A stretch of DNA of 64,000 nt from Thermalbibacter longus (GCF_023806485.1 NZ_JAMSLR010000008.1:100528-164527); one strand, 5' to 3'. Positions 1 through 9,487 are shown, numbered from the stretch's first letter. A program made the numbers and translations. Notes: generated by a model from the sequence alone, not told the origin.

Positions 1-488
1 GAGTAGTCGATCGGCTCGAGGTAACCCTGGCGCCCCAGCAAACGGGCCTCGAACGTACCTTGCTGGGCAACGGTCCACTCGACGTTGCCAGCGTCGACCT
101 GCGCCCGGAGCTTACCCAAATCGGTGGAGTCCTCGACGATCTCGGCGCCCGTCAGGCGCTTGAACGGTTCCAGCACCGCCGCTCGCTGGGCATCCTGCAT
201 GGCGCCGCCGAAGCCCGCGAAGACGAGCGTCTTGCCCTTCCACTTGTTCGGATCGTCGTACCCTGCCACGGTGAATTCTGGGCCCGGCCCGGCTGCCGCT
301 GGGCTCGGCGTAGTCGCAGCACCTCCTCCCGGTGCCGGCGTCTCCTCTTCCTGCTGGCAGGCCACCAGCGCGTTCAGGCTCACCGCCCCCAAGCCGGCGG
401 CGGCCATCAGGCGGAGGAATTGCCTCCGGCGAATCCGGTTGGCCAGCTCCAGCCTCCGGAGTACCAGTTCCATGCGCTCATCGGCCAT
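1..488 (-). CDS. ABC transporter extracellular substrate-binding protein, polyamine/PotD type (partial, runs off left edge)
   Basis: Reads leftward from ATG at 488, preceded by GGAGGAGG about 11 nt upstream; 162 codons are visible and the C-terminus is missing. The N-terminus has an RRRQFLRLMAAAGLG stretch (twin-arginine-like) followed by a lipobox-like LNALVAC, so it is probably exported and lipid-anchored. After a Pro/Ala-rich linker comes KTLVFAGFGGAMQDAQRAA, typical of the first lobe of spermidine/putrescine-type binding proteins. It is the fourth gene of the minus-strand potA-like operon and would deliver substrate to permeases presumably encoded beyond the edge. The substrate is inferred from the family; another cationic or opine-like compound is possible. 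Confidence 0.85.
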   Translation of the reverse strand, partial: MADERMELVLRRLELANRIRRRQFLRLMAAAGLGAVSLNALVACQQEEETPAPGGGAATTPSPAAAGPGPEFTVAGYDDPNKWKGKTLVFAGFGGAMQDAQRAAVLEPFKRLTGAEIVEDSTDLGKLRAQVDAGNVEWTVAQQGTFEARLLGRQGYLEPIDY

Positions 489-623
489 CCTTATACCCTC
501 CTCCTCGCGCGAACGCGTGTCCTCCAAGACCATTCTGGATTCGGCCATGCGCTCGAGGTACTACCGTGCGTTGTGTCTCTGCTCTTTCCCCTCCTCGACT
601 ACGTATCTTCATAACCATTGGCC
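489..623. other. Intergenic spacer
   Basis: This gap lies between the M20 peptidase stop and the binding-protein start, both on the minus strand. It holds the GGAGGAGG ribosome-binding site of the binding-protein gene. I see no terminator hairpin and no convincing promoter. Confidence 0.4.
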
Positions 624-2231
624 TCACAGCTTCTGGTATCCCGCCGGGTTCGGAGTAGGGATCCACCACTCTTCTCCCCGTACGGTCTGCACATACTCTG
701 GCCACCGGAGATCGACGGGCGGCGGGAAGTCACGCGGCAGCAGCGGGGCGACCCACCGATCACCGCCGACGCCACCACCGGTTCGCTCTCGGAACTCCGC
801 TTGCGCCCGCTCAAGCGCCTCTGGATACACGATCAGGTCGAGCAGTGTCGCCGCGATGACCTTGCCCGCCACGAACATGCCCGGGTCGATCACCTCCGGC
901 CTACCACCGAGCGCATTGTATGTCCAGGCTGGGTAGGCATAATTCGGGCTGGGCGGCCTCAACCACGGGCGCGCAGTGAACAGCCGCACAGTGGGCGCGT
1001 GCCAGGTGTACTCTACATAGTCGTCCGATGTGAAGTTCTGCTGCCATTCTGGTAGCGCCGACCGTAACCGAGCTTCGTACTCTGTGGGCGGAACCAGCCG
1101 CTCGATGTCTTCGTTGAACGGCTCTTCCATCGGCGAGAGACCGAGGTTGCGCTGTATCTCCCGCGCGAACTCGCGTGCCGCCTCGCTGTATCGCGGTGGG
1201 CCGACGAGCTCGAGATTGGCGTAGGTCAGTTCTGCCATGGCCCGGTTCGGCAGGCCTACGCGCGTCTTCGTCACCCAGCGCACCGAGACCTGGCAACCCG
1301 TCGCCTCGGCCGCCTGCTTCGCGTTGTTGGCCAGCACCCGGTAGATCTGCTCCTGGATGCCGAGCGTCGGCGACCGCCAGGCATACTGGATCTGCGCGAA
1401 GCGCGGCGGCAGGTTGTCGGCCGTCGCGTCACCGGCCGCCAGCACGAACTCGTTGAGAGTCCAGGAGCCAGTGTGTGGGAACATCGCCTCTTTGGTGTAC
1501 TTGGTCATCGTGTACATCAAGCATAGAGCATCGATCGCGCCCGGACAGCGCGCCGCCGCGTGGGAACCGCCGACCCCCGGGAACAGGCTTCGGTCGATCC
1601 ACTTCTCAGGTTCCGCACATTCGAACGTGAATACACAGCTCCAATAGGACCCGCAGTGGGTATCCCAAGCGACCGTGTTCGTTGCTTTCGGCTGATACGC
1701 CGGATGGTAAGCGACGAAGGCATCGAACCCGTCGTAGTAGCCCTTAGCAGCGTGCACCGGCTTGGAGCCGCAGACCTTCTCGGCAGGCTCGCCGAAGAAC
1801 CGCAGCGTGCCGCGCAGCCCGTGCCGCTCCATCGCGACCTTCGCGGCGAGCACGCCGGTGAGCGCGGCCACGCCGAGCATCGAGTGGGGATCGGTATGGC
1901 CGGCAGCCCACGGGTGCAACCCTTCCCGCGGCTTCCTGTAGGGTACAGGCTCTTGGGAGTTGCCGGGAACCGCGTCGTACTCCGCGTACGCCCCGAGAAC
2001 CGGCCGCCCGGAGCCCCAGCTCGCGACGAAGGCTGTCGGCATCTCCCCTGAGCCCTCTTCGACCTCGAACCCGTGGCGGCGCAGGAGATCGACGTACGCC
2101 CTCGCCGACTTGTACTCGCGCCACGACGGCTCAGCGTAACGCCAGATCTCGAGGTCGAACTCCGAGAGCCATCCCTGGTTCTCCTCGATCCAGGCGAACG
2201 CGGTCTTCTTCGCGGCGTGCAACTCTGTCAC
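624..2231 (-). CDS. M20 family peptidase / amidohydrolase (AbgB-like)
   Basis: About 535 aa, in the M20D group that includes aminobenzoyl-glutamate utilisation protein B and Xaa-Arg dipeptidases, which hydrolyse amide bonds of N-acyl amino acids or dipeptides with two metal ions. Recognisable blocks are LGAYAEYDAVPG near residue 80, GHTDPHSMLGV near 110 and FFGEPAEKVCGSKP near 150. The usual GHACGH metal block is GHTDPHS here, so the ligand Cys is replaced by Asp. GTG at 2231 is preferred over GTG at 2249 because AAGGAAAGG precedes it by about 5 nt. It lies in a polyamine-type transport operon beside an amine oxidase-like gene, suggesting breakdown of an imported amide or peptide. The exact substrate is unknown. 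Confidence 0.8.
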   Translation of the reverse strand: MTELHAAKKTAFAWIEENQGWLSEFDLEIWRYAEPSWREYKSARAYVDLLRRHGFEVEEGSGEMPTAFVASWGSGRPVLGAYAEYDAVPGNSQEPVPYRKPREGLHPWAAGHTDPHSMLGVAALTGVLAAKVAMERHGLRGTLRFFGEPAEKVCGSKPVHAAKGYYDGFDAFVAYHPAYQPKATNTVAWDTHCGSYWSCVFTFECAEPEKWIDRSLFPGVGGSHAAARCPGAIDALCLMYTMTKYTKEAMFPHTGSWTLNEFVLAAGDATADNLPPRFAQIQYAWRSPTLGIQEQIYRVLANNAKQAAEATGCQVSVRWVTKTRVGLPNRAMAELTYANLELVGPPRYSEAAREFAREIQRNLGLSPMEEPFNEDIERLVPPTEYEARLRSALPEWQQNFTSDDYVEYTWHAPTVRLFTARPWLRPPSPNYAYPAWTYNALGGRPEVIDPGMFVAGKVIAATLLDLIVYPEALERAQAEFRERTGGGVGGDRWVAPLLPRDFPPPVDLRWPEYVQTVRGEEWWIPTPNPAGYQKL

Positions 2232-2320
2232 TGGCCTTTCCTTCCCCACTCCACTGCCCTAGACTCTGGTTACCTGAGCCACGCGACCTGTCACAAGCGC
2301 GAGCGCGCCAAGCCAGCCCA

Positions 2321-3568
2321 TCACGCCTCCAGCTCGAGCCCCTCCGGCGAGTAGTAATGCGTATATTGCCAGACCGCGGCCGCAACGAGGTCGTCCTCGG
2401 AGAGCTGGCGGCTGAAGCGTCCTGGCGAGAGGGCTCGGATGTCCAGCGAAGGCTCGCCGTGGACGATCCACTCGGCTAGCAGCCGGCCCAGCGCGGGCGA
2501 GAACGAGAACCCGCTGCCGTTGCAACCGGTGAGGGTCCACAGCCCGCGCACGCCCGGCACTGGGCCCACCAGAAATAGCCCGTCCGCCGTCATGGTGAAC
2601 AGCCCGCCGCGGTGCTCCTGCACCCCGACCCGCCGAAGGTCGGGAACCGTACGCTCGACCTGGCCGGTCAGTCGCTCCAGCACCGCGAAATCCAGCGGCA
2701 CATCGTCCATCGAGAACGACTCATCCCGCCCGGCCGGATCCAGCGGAAGCGGGTCGCTCTCGAATCCGCCCAGCATGATCCCTCCCCGGGCCGGCCGGAC
2801 GTAGACCGCCACGTCGATGATCCGCGCGATCGGGTACGATGGCTGCATGCCGAGTACTGGATCAGTTATGTAGAGTTGATGTCGCATCGGAACGATGGGG
2901 ACTTCAGCCCCAGCCAACCGACCGACCTCCCGTGCCCAGGCGCCCGCTGCATCGACAACGACCGGCGCGGCGATCTTCCCGCTGGGGGTCACGACGCCGG
3001 CCACCTCCCCAGCGCGCACGCGAATCCCCGTCACCGGCACATGTCCGCAGACCGCGGCTCCGCGCTTCGCCGCCCCCTCCTGGTAGGCCTCGAGGAGGCT
3101 CGCTGGTTCCTCGATGTAGACGTCTCCGGGAATCCAGCACGCGGCGCGGATTTCATCGGGCTCCACGTAGGGCGCGAGGCGGCACACCTCGGTGGCGGCG
3201 ACCAGCTCCAGTTCGACGCCCCAGCGGCGCGACTGCTCGGCCTCGCGCAGAATCAAGGCCGCGTGCGCCTCCGTGCGGGCGATGAGCAGGCTCCCCGAGC
3301 GTTCGACCGGCAACGGCGCCCCGGTCTCCTCACTGAAGCCGAGCACGGTGTCGATCGCTAGCCGGGCTAGTCTCGTCCGGAGTTCATCCCCTTGGATCAG
3401 CTTGAACAGGCCCGCCGCTCGGGGTGAGGTCTGCGAGCGCGGCGCATAGCGGTCCAGTACCACGACACGACCAGCGCCCTCGCGTGCGAGGAAATAGGCC
3501 GTGCTCAGGCCGAAGGCTCCGGCTCCGATCACCACGACATCAGCTTGGCTCGGCACCCGGCCACCCAT
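2321..3568 (-). CDS. FAD-dependent oxidoreductase, DAO/sarcosine oxidase-beta family
   Basis: About 415 aa with the N-terminal dinucleotide-binding motif VVVIGAGAFGLSTAYFLA and a C-terminal LTGCNGSGFSFSPALGRLLAE segment typical of the D-amino acid oxidase fold (glycine/sarcosine/dimethylglycine oxidases). Such enzymes oxidise secondary or primary amines with FAD. ATG at 3568 is chosen because GGAGG sits 5 nt upstream; longer in-frame starts would overlap the preceding ATPase gene. It lies 19 nt downstream of the potA-like gene, so co-transcription is likely and the substrate is probably the imported amine (inference). Confidence 0.85.
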   Translation of the reverse strand: MGGRVPSQADVVVIGAGAFGLSTAYFLAREGAGRVVVLDRYAPRSQTSPRAAGLFKLIQGDELRTRLARLAIDTVLGFSEETGAPLPVERSGSLLIARTEAHAALILREAEQSRRWGVELELVAATEVCRLAPYVEPDEIRAACWIPGDVYIEEPASLLEAYQEGAAKRGAAVCGHVPVTGIRVRAGEVAGVVTPSGKIAAPVVVDAAGAWAREVGRLAGAEVPIVPMRHQLYITDPVLGMQPSYPIARIIDVAVYVRPARGGIMLGGFESDPLPLDPAGRDESFSMDDVPLDFAVLERLTGQVERTVPDLRRVGVQEHRGGLFTMTADGLFLVGPVPGVRGLWTLTGCNGSGFSFSPALGRLLAEWIVHGEPSLDIRALSPGRFSRQLSEDDLVAAAVWQYTHYYSPEGLELEA

Positions 3569-3587
3569 CGATACCTCCACCATCCGG

Positions 3588-4724
3588 TCAGGCGCTTTCG
3601 CCAGAGCCATCCCGGACGATGACGGCGTCGGCGGTGCCCCAGCTCAGCCGTACCCGGTCGCCGCGACGCCAGCGCATGGTCTCCAGACGGCTCGGTTGCT
3701 TCACCGTCAACCACGAACCGTGTTCCAGGCGTACCCGGAACTTAGTCGCCTCGCCGACGTAGATGATCTCCTCGATCGTCCCCTCGACTACGTTGTCACC
3801 GGAGCCGTCGCCGATGACGATCCGCTCAGGCCGCAGGGCGACCGAAACCTGGTCGCCTGGCTGAACACTGTCCGAGACAGGAATCGAGACACGCCATCCT
3901 TCCGGTGTCACGAGGAAGAATCGCCCATCGCCAGGCTCCACCCGGCCACTCAGAAAATTCGACTCACCGATGAAGTCAGCGACGAACTGGCTCACCGGCT
4001 GCTCGTACAGCTCGCGGGGCGTGCCGACCTGTTCGATCCGGCCACCGTTCATGACCGCGATGCGATCGGACATGGTCAGCGCCTCTTCCTGGTCGTGGGT
4101 AACGTAGATTGTCGTGGTATTGGTCGACTCCTGGATGTGTTTGATTTCGAGCTGCATCTCCTCGCGCAACTTCTTATCGAGTGCCCCGAGCGGTTCGTCC
4201 ATGAGGAGAACCGGCGGGCGGAACACCAGCGCGCGCGCCAGCGCCACCCGCTGCTGCTGCCCTCCGGAGAGCTGGCGTGGAAAGCGTTCCTCGAAGCCGG
4301 GTAGCCGCACGAGCTGCAGCACCTCGCGCACGGCCTGCCGGATCTGCTCCCGCGACCACTTTCGCATCTTGAGCGGGAAAGCAATGTTCTCCGCGACGGT
4401 CATGTGTGGGAACAGCGCGTAGTTCTGGAACACCATGCCGATGTTTCGCTTGTGCGGCGGCTGGAAGGCGATATCCTCGCCGTTGACCAGGATTTGCCCC
4501 GCGGTCGGCAGCACGAAGCCCGCGACCATCATGAGTGTGGTCGTCTTGCCGGATCCCGAGGGGCCGAGGAGCGTAATGAACTCGCCTGGCGCGATATCGA
4601 GCGTGACCTGATCGGCAGCGACGACGTCGCCATACACTTTGGTCAATCCGATCAACTCCAGCCGCGCACCGCGCTGCTCGCGTTCCCTCCTCGCCGCAGC
4701 AGGAGCTTGCTGCACTCCGGCCAT
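3588..4724 (-). CDS. potA: ABC transporter ATP-binding protein, spermidine/putrescine (PotA) type
   Basis: 378 aa. Walker [10 protein letters not shown] is near residues 54-62, the signature LSGGQQQR near 152, Walker B VLLMDEP just after, and the switch His in YVTHDQEEA. The last ~110 residues form a TOBE-type domain, as in PotA, FbpC and related uptake ATPases. It would energise import of the ligand captured by the binding protein at the left edge. ATG at 4724 has GGGAG 7 nt upstream; a GTG at 4760 has no ribosome-binding site. First gene of the minus-strand uptake operon. The polyamine specificity is inferred from the operon type, so the symbol means 'PotA-like'. Confidence 0.85.
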   Translation of the reverse strand: MAGVQQAPAAARREREQRGARLELIGLTKVYGDVVAADQVTLDIAPGEFITLLGPSGSGKTTTLMMVAGFVLPTAGQILVNGEDIAFQPPHKRNIGMVFQNYALFPHMTVAENIAFPLKMRKWSREQIRQAVREVLQLVRLPGFEERFPRQLSGGQQQRVALARALVFRPPVLLMDEPLGALDKKLREEMQLEIKHIQESTNTTTIYVTHDQEEALTMSDRIAVMNGGRIEQVGTPRELYEQPVSQFVADFIGESNFLSGRVEPGDGRFFLVTPEGWRVSIPVSDSVQPGDQVSVALRPERIVIGDGSGDNVVEGTIEEIIYVGEATKFRVRLEHGSWLTVKQPSRLETMRWRRGDRVRLSWGTADAVIVRDGSGESA

Positions 4725-5037
4725 CGCTCCGCTCCCTGTCTTACCCCGATCTCGCCCCACCGGCCGCCGACACGGTGCCGGCTAGTCGGAGACACGGTCT
4801 TATGCCATCAGTTCCCAACGGCTCTACGATGCAGGGTTTGGGTATAGGAACTCCCCTGATCCAGCCCCTGCCATGACTGATGCGACACCGCCCGCTTAGG
4901 TATAAGCTAGCCTGGCAGCGCTGCAGCCTGGCGCGACCAAGCCAGCCCTCGTCTCACGCCAGTGTCGACGTGATTCTAGTAGTTACACTAGCCGCTCTCG
5001 TGCGTTGCGTCAAGGGTCGAGTGCGCGATCGGCACCG
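4725..5037. other. Intergenic region upstream of the potA-like operon
   Basis: 313 bases between the fused accDA stop and the potA-like start. It holds the promoter at 4985-5013 and a leader of roughly 250 nt. No open frame with a ribosome-binding site and no known riboswitch core was seen. Confidence 0.5.
4985..5013 (-). promoter_or_regulatory. Sigma70-type promoter for the potA-like operon
   Basis: On the minus strand TTGACG (5008-5013) is followed after exactly 17 nt by TAGTGT (4985-4990). The -35 matches 5 of 6 consensus bases; the -10 is weaker. Orientation and position fit transcription into the potA-like gene. Confidence 0.5.
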
Positions 5038-6834
5038 TCACGGCGCAAGCGTGCCTTCTTCCGGCGATTCTTCTGCCTCGTGTGCGAAGGGCAAGCGTTC
5101 GCGCAGCGAGATGAACGTGCGGCTGACCACAGCGCTCAATTCGCTGACCTCCTGCGACACCAGCTCGCGAATGTAGGTGTTCGTCTGCCCCATCCGCCGG
5201 AACTTCCGGTACCGTTCCCGCACCAGCTTATCCGGTGGCATCTCGATGACCTCGGCGAGCGCGCGGACGATGGCGTCCAGCAGGAGAGCGGCAGCATAGT
5301 CATGGTCGCGATGCGCTCCGCCTTCCGGCTCCGGAACGATGCCGTCCACGACTTCCAGGCGCTTCAGATCGGCAGCGGTGATCTTCAACGACTCGGCGAC
5401 CTCGGGCGCGCGCGAGGCATCGCGGTAGAGGATTGCCGCCGCTCCTTCCGGCGAGATCACGCTGTAGATCGCGTTCTCCATCATGAGAACGCGGTCGGCC
5501 ACCGCCAAGGAGAGTGCCCCTCCGCTTCCGCCTTCGCCAGTGATCACGGCAATTGTGGGAACCGGGAGAACGCTCATCAGCGCGAGACACTCGCTCAAGG
5601 CCATCGCGATCCCGCGCTCTTCGGCTCCCTCGCCGAGATACACCCCGGGCGTGTCGATTAAGGTGATCACCGGCAGCTTCAGGCGCGCAGCCAGTTGCAT
5701 CAGGCGCATCGCCTTGCGGTAGCCCTCGGGCAGTGCCTGGCCGTTGCGCCGGGCAGGATCCCCATGCCCGCGCTCGTGCCCGATCAGGACTACCCCATGC
5801 CCCGCGATCTCCCCGAGGCCGCCTACCATAGCCGGGTCATCGCCGAAGAGCCGGTCGCCATGGAGCTCCACGAACTGCGGGCTGATCCGCCGGATGTAGT
5901 CGAGCGTCGTCGGGCGCTCCGGATGCCTGGCAATCTGGACGACCTCCCACGCTCGCCGCCCGCTGCCGTTGGGGCCGATCGCCTGCTCCTCCCCTTTGAC
6001 CGGCAGCGGCGGCCGCGCGCTCACCAGGCGCAAGACCATCGCGATCGCATCGCGCAGCCGTCGCCGGTCGACGATCTGATCGACGAACCCGTGGCTCAGC
6101 AGGAACTCCGCGCTATGCGACTGGCTCGGCGCTTGTCCCGCTGTCTCCTTGACGACCCGCGGTCCCGCAAAGCCGATGAGTGCCCCTGGCTCCGCCAGGA
6201 TGATGTCCCCCTGATTGGCGAACGAGGCATAGATGCCCCCGGTCGTCGGGTGGGTCAGGACTGAAATGTAGGGCACATTGGAGTCATGCGCTCGCTTCGC
6301 TGCTGCGGTCGTCTTGGCCATCTGAACCAGGCTGAGGATACCCTCCTGCATCCGGGCACCGCCTGAGGCGGAGACGGTGACGATCGGGAGGCGGCGCTCG
6401 GCTGCGCGCTCGAAAGCGAGCGTGACCTTCTCCCCTACGACCGAACCCATGCTGCCCCCGAGGAAGCGGAAATCAAGGACAGCCAGAACGACCTCGCGCC
6501 CGCGAATACGCGCCGTCCCGGTAACGACTGCCTCGCGCAGGCCGGTCTGCTCACGCGCCTGGAGGATCCGCTTGCGGTAGGGAAGGCGATCGGAGAAGAC
6601 CAGTGGGTCGACCGACACGAGGTGCCGGTTGAACTCGTCGAACGTCCCTGGATCGACCAACAGCGCAATGCGCTCGTCCGCTGACAGGGGAAAGTGATGA
6701 CCGCAACTCGCGCAGACCCGGTAACGCTGATACACGGGATCGGTCGTCAGGTCGGCACCGCACTGGGGGCACGTCAGCGGCTCGGCGATCGCCTGCTGAG
6801 CTGGTGGGTTCGACACCTGGCTTTTCTCGGACAT
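5038..6834 (-). CDS. accDA: Fused acetyl-CoA carboxylase carboxyltransferase, beta-alpha (AccD-AccA)
   Basis: 598 aa combining both carboxyltransferase subunits that move CO2 from carboxybiotin to acetyl-CoA to make malonyl-CoA for fatty acid synthesis. The N-terminal AccD half begins with a four-Cys zinc ribbon (Cys near residues 22, 25, 41, 44: CPQC and CASC) and has the crotonase-fold block SASGGARMQEG. Near residue 305 AccA-type sequence begins (ARHPERPTTLDYIRRI) and contains LIDTPGVYLGEGAEERG. Bacteria usually encode these as two genes; here they are one continuous frame without stop or frameshift. ATG at 6834 has GGAG 9 nt upstream. Biotin carboxylase and BCCP genes are not in the window. 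Confidence 0.93.
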   Translation of the reverse strand: MSEKSQVSNPPAQQAIAEPLTCPQCGADLTTDPVYQRYRVCASCGHHFPLSADERIALLVDPGTFDEFNRHLVSVDPLVFSDRLPYRKRILQAREQTGLREAVVTGTARIRGREVVLAVLDFRFLGGSMGSVVGEKVTLAFERAAERRLPIVTVSASGGARMQEGILSLVQMAKTTAAAKRAHDSNVPYISVLTHPTTGGIYASFANQGDIILAEPGALIGFAGPRVVKETAGQAPSQSHSAEFLLSHGFVDQIVDRRRLRDAIAMVLRLVSARPPLPVKGEEQAIGPNGSGRRAWEVVQIARHPERPTTLDYIRRISPQFVELHGDRLFGDDPAMVGGLGEIAGHGVVLIGHERGHGDPARRNGQALPEGYRKAMRLMQLAARLKLPVITLIDTPGVYLGEGAEERGIAMALSECLALMSVLPVPTIAVITGEGGSGGALSLAVADRVLMMENAIYSVISPEGAAAILYRDASRAPEVAESLKITAADLKRLEVVDGIVPEPEGGAHRDHDYAAALLLDAIVRALAEVIEMPPDKLVRERYRKFRRMGQTNTYIRELVSQEVSELSAVVSRTFISLRERLPFAHEAEESPEEGTLAP

Positions 6835-6972
6835 CGAACTTATCTCCACGTTGATTGGCCTCGAAAATCCCTGCTTTGATCATAGCGCACGATCCGCAGG
6901 ATACCCACGGTAATGGAGTACAATCCTCCCGGTTTTCGGGCCATCTGGCCGTTCGCCTGGAGCAACGATGGG

Positions 6973-8457
6973 GTGTTGATCGGCTTCGCTGCGATCCATC
7001 AGCGCACCAACACGTTCTCCCGAGTACCTGGGACGCTCGCACAAGATCGACTGCGCTTGCGGGCGTTCGGTAGAGAGATCCTCCAAACCTTCGCGCATAC
7101 TCGATCGGTGGCGGGCAGTTTCCTCGCGTCGGCCGAACGACTCGGCATTAGAGCCGTGCCGCTGCTGGCAGTCTACGCGCGGGCCAGCGGCCCCGTACCC
7201 TCGAGCGAGCTCCAGGCGCTGATCGACCGGTTGTCCGCGCAGATTTGCGGCTACTCGAGGCCGCTCGATGGCCTGTTCCTCCATCTCTCCGGGACGATGT
7301 TGACCGACGGCGGGGTGAGCGCCGATGCCTGGCTTCTCCAGCGGCTCAGAGAAACCGTGGGCGCGAGCCTGCCGATCGCGGTCTTCCTCGATCAGGTCGC
7401 GAACGTCGATGCCGAGCTCGTCAGCGGGGCAACGATCGTGGCCGGGCCACAGCAGTGGCCGCCAGTGGATATTCCTGTCCGGGTCGCAGACCTTCTGGAA
7501 CGGCTGGTCACTACCGTTGAAGGCCGAATTCGGCCGGTCACCGCCGTGCACCGTGTGCCTTTGCTCCTGCCGCTAGCCGCCCAGCGGACGGACCGAGAGC
7601 CACTGCGAGCCATCGCCGGGCACGTCCGCGAACTGGAGTCGAGATCTGGGGTAGTGGCGGTGACCTGCTTCGGCGGCTTCCCCTACGCGGACGTTCCCAT
7701 GGCTGGAGCGGCGGTGGTCGTCGTCGCAGACCGCTCCCTCACGCGTGCTGAGGAGATCGCTGCGGAAGTGAGCGAACATCTCTGGGCACGCCGTAGCGAG
7801 CTGCTCGAGCCCGGCCTCAACATCGAGCAAGCAGTCCACACCGCGATGGCGACCGATCAGGGGCTGGCCGTTATCGCTGAGCTCGGGGACGCGCCCGAGG
7901 CGGGAGGACCCGGTGAGGGAACCACCGCGCTCTGGGCACTCCTCGACCTCGGCGCAGAGGACGCCGCACTGGCCATCGTCGTGGATCCAGCCGCCGTTCA
8001 AGACGCGGTGAAGGCTGGGGTCGGCTCGGACGTCGAGCTCTCTGTCGGCGGCAAAACCGACCGCCGGCACGGGTACCCGATCGATGTGCGCGGTCGCGTC
8101 CTGCGCATTTCGGACGGCACGTATCGTCGTCGTGGCCCACTCGACAGCGGTCTGATCGAGAGCGCAGGCTCGAGCGTCGTCATCGAGGCACACGGACGCC
8201 ACCACGGTCGCTTCGCGTTGATCCTGACCAGTGAACCGGTCGCGGCCAACGATCCGGGCCTGCTCCAGGCGCTGGGCGTGCCGATCGAGGAACTTCGCTG
8301 CCTCGTGCTCAAGTCGGCTGTCGAATACCTGGCAGCCTGGGAACCGGGCGCCGTGTCCGTTCTCCCGGCAGCCACGCCGGGTATCACCACACCCGACCTG
8401 CTGTTCTTCCCCTACGAGCGCATCCCGCGCCCTATCTGGCCACTCGACCCGCTCTGA
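6973..8457 (+). CDS. M81 (MlrC-like) family protein, probable pseudoenzyme
   Basis: About 494 aa from GTG at 6973 (GGAG 10 nt upstream); an in-frame ATG at 6913 would add 20 residues that do not look like the family. The C-terminal domain is clearly MlrC-type: LLPLAAQRTDREP, AVTCFGGFPYADVPM and a terminal FFPYERIPRPIWPLDPL. In the N-terminal domain the family's catalytic and metal motifs are altered: HHETNTFS is IHQRTNTFS (Glu lost), LHGAM is LSGTM, LDLHAN is LDQVAN, and PHVD is PPVD. Active members are zinc peptidases such as microcystinase C. With these residues gone, hydrolytic activity is doubtful and a binding or regulatory role is possible. It diverges from accDA and converges on otsB. 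Confidence 0.8.
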   Translation: MLIGFAAIHQRTNTFSRVPGTLAQDRLRLRAFGREILQTFAHTRSVAGSFLASAERLGIRAVPLLAVYARASGPVPSSELQALIDRLSAQICGYSRPLDGLFLHLSGTMLTDGGVSADAWLLQRLRETVGASLPIAVFLDQVANVDAELVSGATIVAGPQQWPPVDIPVRVADLLERLVTTVEGRIRPVTAVHRVPLLLPLAAQRTDREPLRAIAGHVRELESRSGVVAVTCFGGFPYADVPMAGAAVVVVADRSLTRAEEIAAEVSEHLWARRSELLEPGLNIEQAVHTAMATDQGLAVIAELGDAPEAGGPGEGTTALWALLDLGAEDAALAIVVDPAAVQDAVKAGVGSDVELSVGGKTDRRHGYPIDVRGRVLRISDGTYRRRGPLDSGLIESAGSSVVIEAHGRHHGRFALILTSEPVAANDPGLLQALGVPIEELRCLVLKSAVEYLAAWEPGAVSVLPAATPGITTPDLLFFPYERIPRPIWPLDPL

Positions 8458-8559
8458 TGCGATGACTCGTCGTCGCGGGCTAATGGAGAGCACAACTCCC
8501 AGTACCTGGAACAGCAGGAACCGGGAGGGCCATCCACCCCGCACTGTTGCTCGGAATCC

Positions 8560-9357
8560 CTAGAGCAATCGCCTCAGATGTTCCAGCAAGGCCGCGACGC
8601 CTTCCACTCCGTCCACCAGCGCATCGGCGACCTCGACCAGTTCCGAAGGCGCCTCATCGCTACGAACACCGATGCTCATGGCCTCGATCCGGCCCGCTGC
8701 ACGCAAGCTCGCCAGCATTTGCATGGCGTCGACATCCGTCCGATCGTCGCCGAGGAATACCACCGCTCGCAACCCGCGGCGCTCGATCAAGTCCGCGAGT
8801 GCCGTGCCCTTATTGCGGTCGATGGGAGGGCGTAGCTCGATCACCATCCGCCCTCGGGTGAGGCGCAGGCGATGCTGCTTGGCTAGTGGCTCCAGCGCGC
8901 CGAGGAGCTGCTGCTCGACCGCTGCCGGATCATCGGTCCTCCGGAAGTGCACCGAGAGGGATAGCGCTTTCAGCTCCACCTCTACGGCCGGCGACGAAAA
9001 CCGGCTCGCCAGTTCTTCCGCAATCTTTTGAATCCGCGGCACCCAGTCCAGAGCATCGGGATCGACTTGGTAGACGCCGTGTTCCCACCGTTCCAGTCCA
9101 TGGTTCCCTATGTAGACCAGGCCGTCGAGCCCGACGCGCCTGCGGACATCGTCGATGGAACGACCGGTAATGATGGCGATCACGTCGATCTGGCCAGTCA
9201 GCGATTCGAGAACGTCTCGAATCGATGGCTCGATTCGAGCCTGATTCGCGGATGGGACGATCCGAGAGAGCGTCCCGTCGAAATCGCTGCAGAGCCCGCA
9301 CGGCCTAACACGCAAGATACTGGCGGCACGGCGGGCAATAAGGTCAATCACACCCAT
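8560..9357 (-). CDS. otsB: Trehalose-6-phosphate phosphatase
   Basis: 265 aa HAD-superfamily phosphatase. Motif I is DFDGTLS with the nucleophile and general acid Asp residues, followed by IITGRSIDDVR, IGNHGLERW and motif IV FLGDDRTDVDAM. It removes phosphate from trehalose-6-phosphate to give trehalose, a compatible solute. ATG at 9357 has GGAGAGGG directly upstream; a longer reading from 9426 lacks a ribosome-binding site. Trehalose-phosphate synthase (otsA) is not in the window, so the gene stands alone, converging on the M81 gene and diverging from the MFS gene. Confidence 0.88.
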   Translation of the reverse strand: MGVIDLIARRAASILRVRPCGLCSDFDGTLSRIVPSANQARIEPSIRDVLESLTGQIDVIAIITGRSIDDVRRRVGLDGLVYIGNHGLERWEHGVYQVDPDALDWVPRIQKIAEELASRFSSPAVEVELKALSLSVHFRRTDDPAAVEQQLLGALEPLAKQHRLRLTRGRMVIELRPPIDRNKGTALADLIERRGLRAVVFLGDDRTDVDAMQMLASLRAAGRIEAMSIGVRSDEAPSELVEVADALVDGVEGVAALLEHLRRLL

Positions 9358-9438
9358 TTCCCTCTCCAGGATCGGCCTGACCGGAACCGCCGCCTGCAAG
9401 CCTAGCAGGTCCTGACAGACAGGCATGGAGGTAATCGG

Positions 9439-9444
9439 TATACT
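9439..9444 (+). promoter_or_regulatory. -10 element TATACT upstream of MFS gene
   Basis: TATACT lies about 44 nt before the preferred MFS start at 9488. No clear -35 is seen at 16-18 nt; CTGACA lies 21 nt upstream. The predicted transcription start would fall downstream of the ATG at 9425, which supports the later start codon. Confidence 0.35.
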
Positions 9445-9487
9445 AGCCGCGAAGCGGCCAGGTTGGTCGTGGACGGCTCAGGGGGAC

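Noticed and set aside
7573..8544. 323-codon open frame antisense to the M81-like gene
   Set aside because: Antisense shadow of a gene with clear family motifs.
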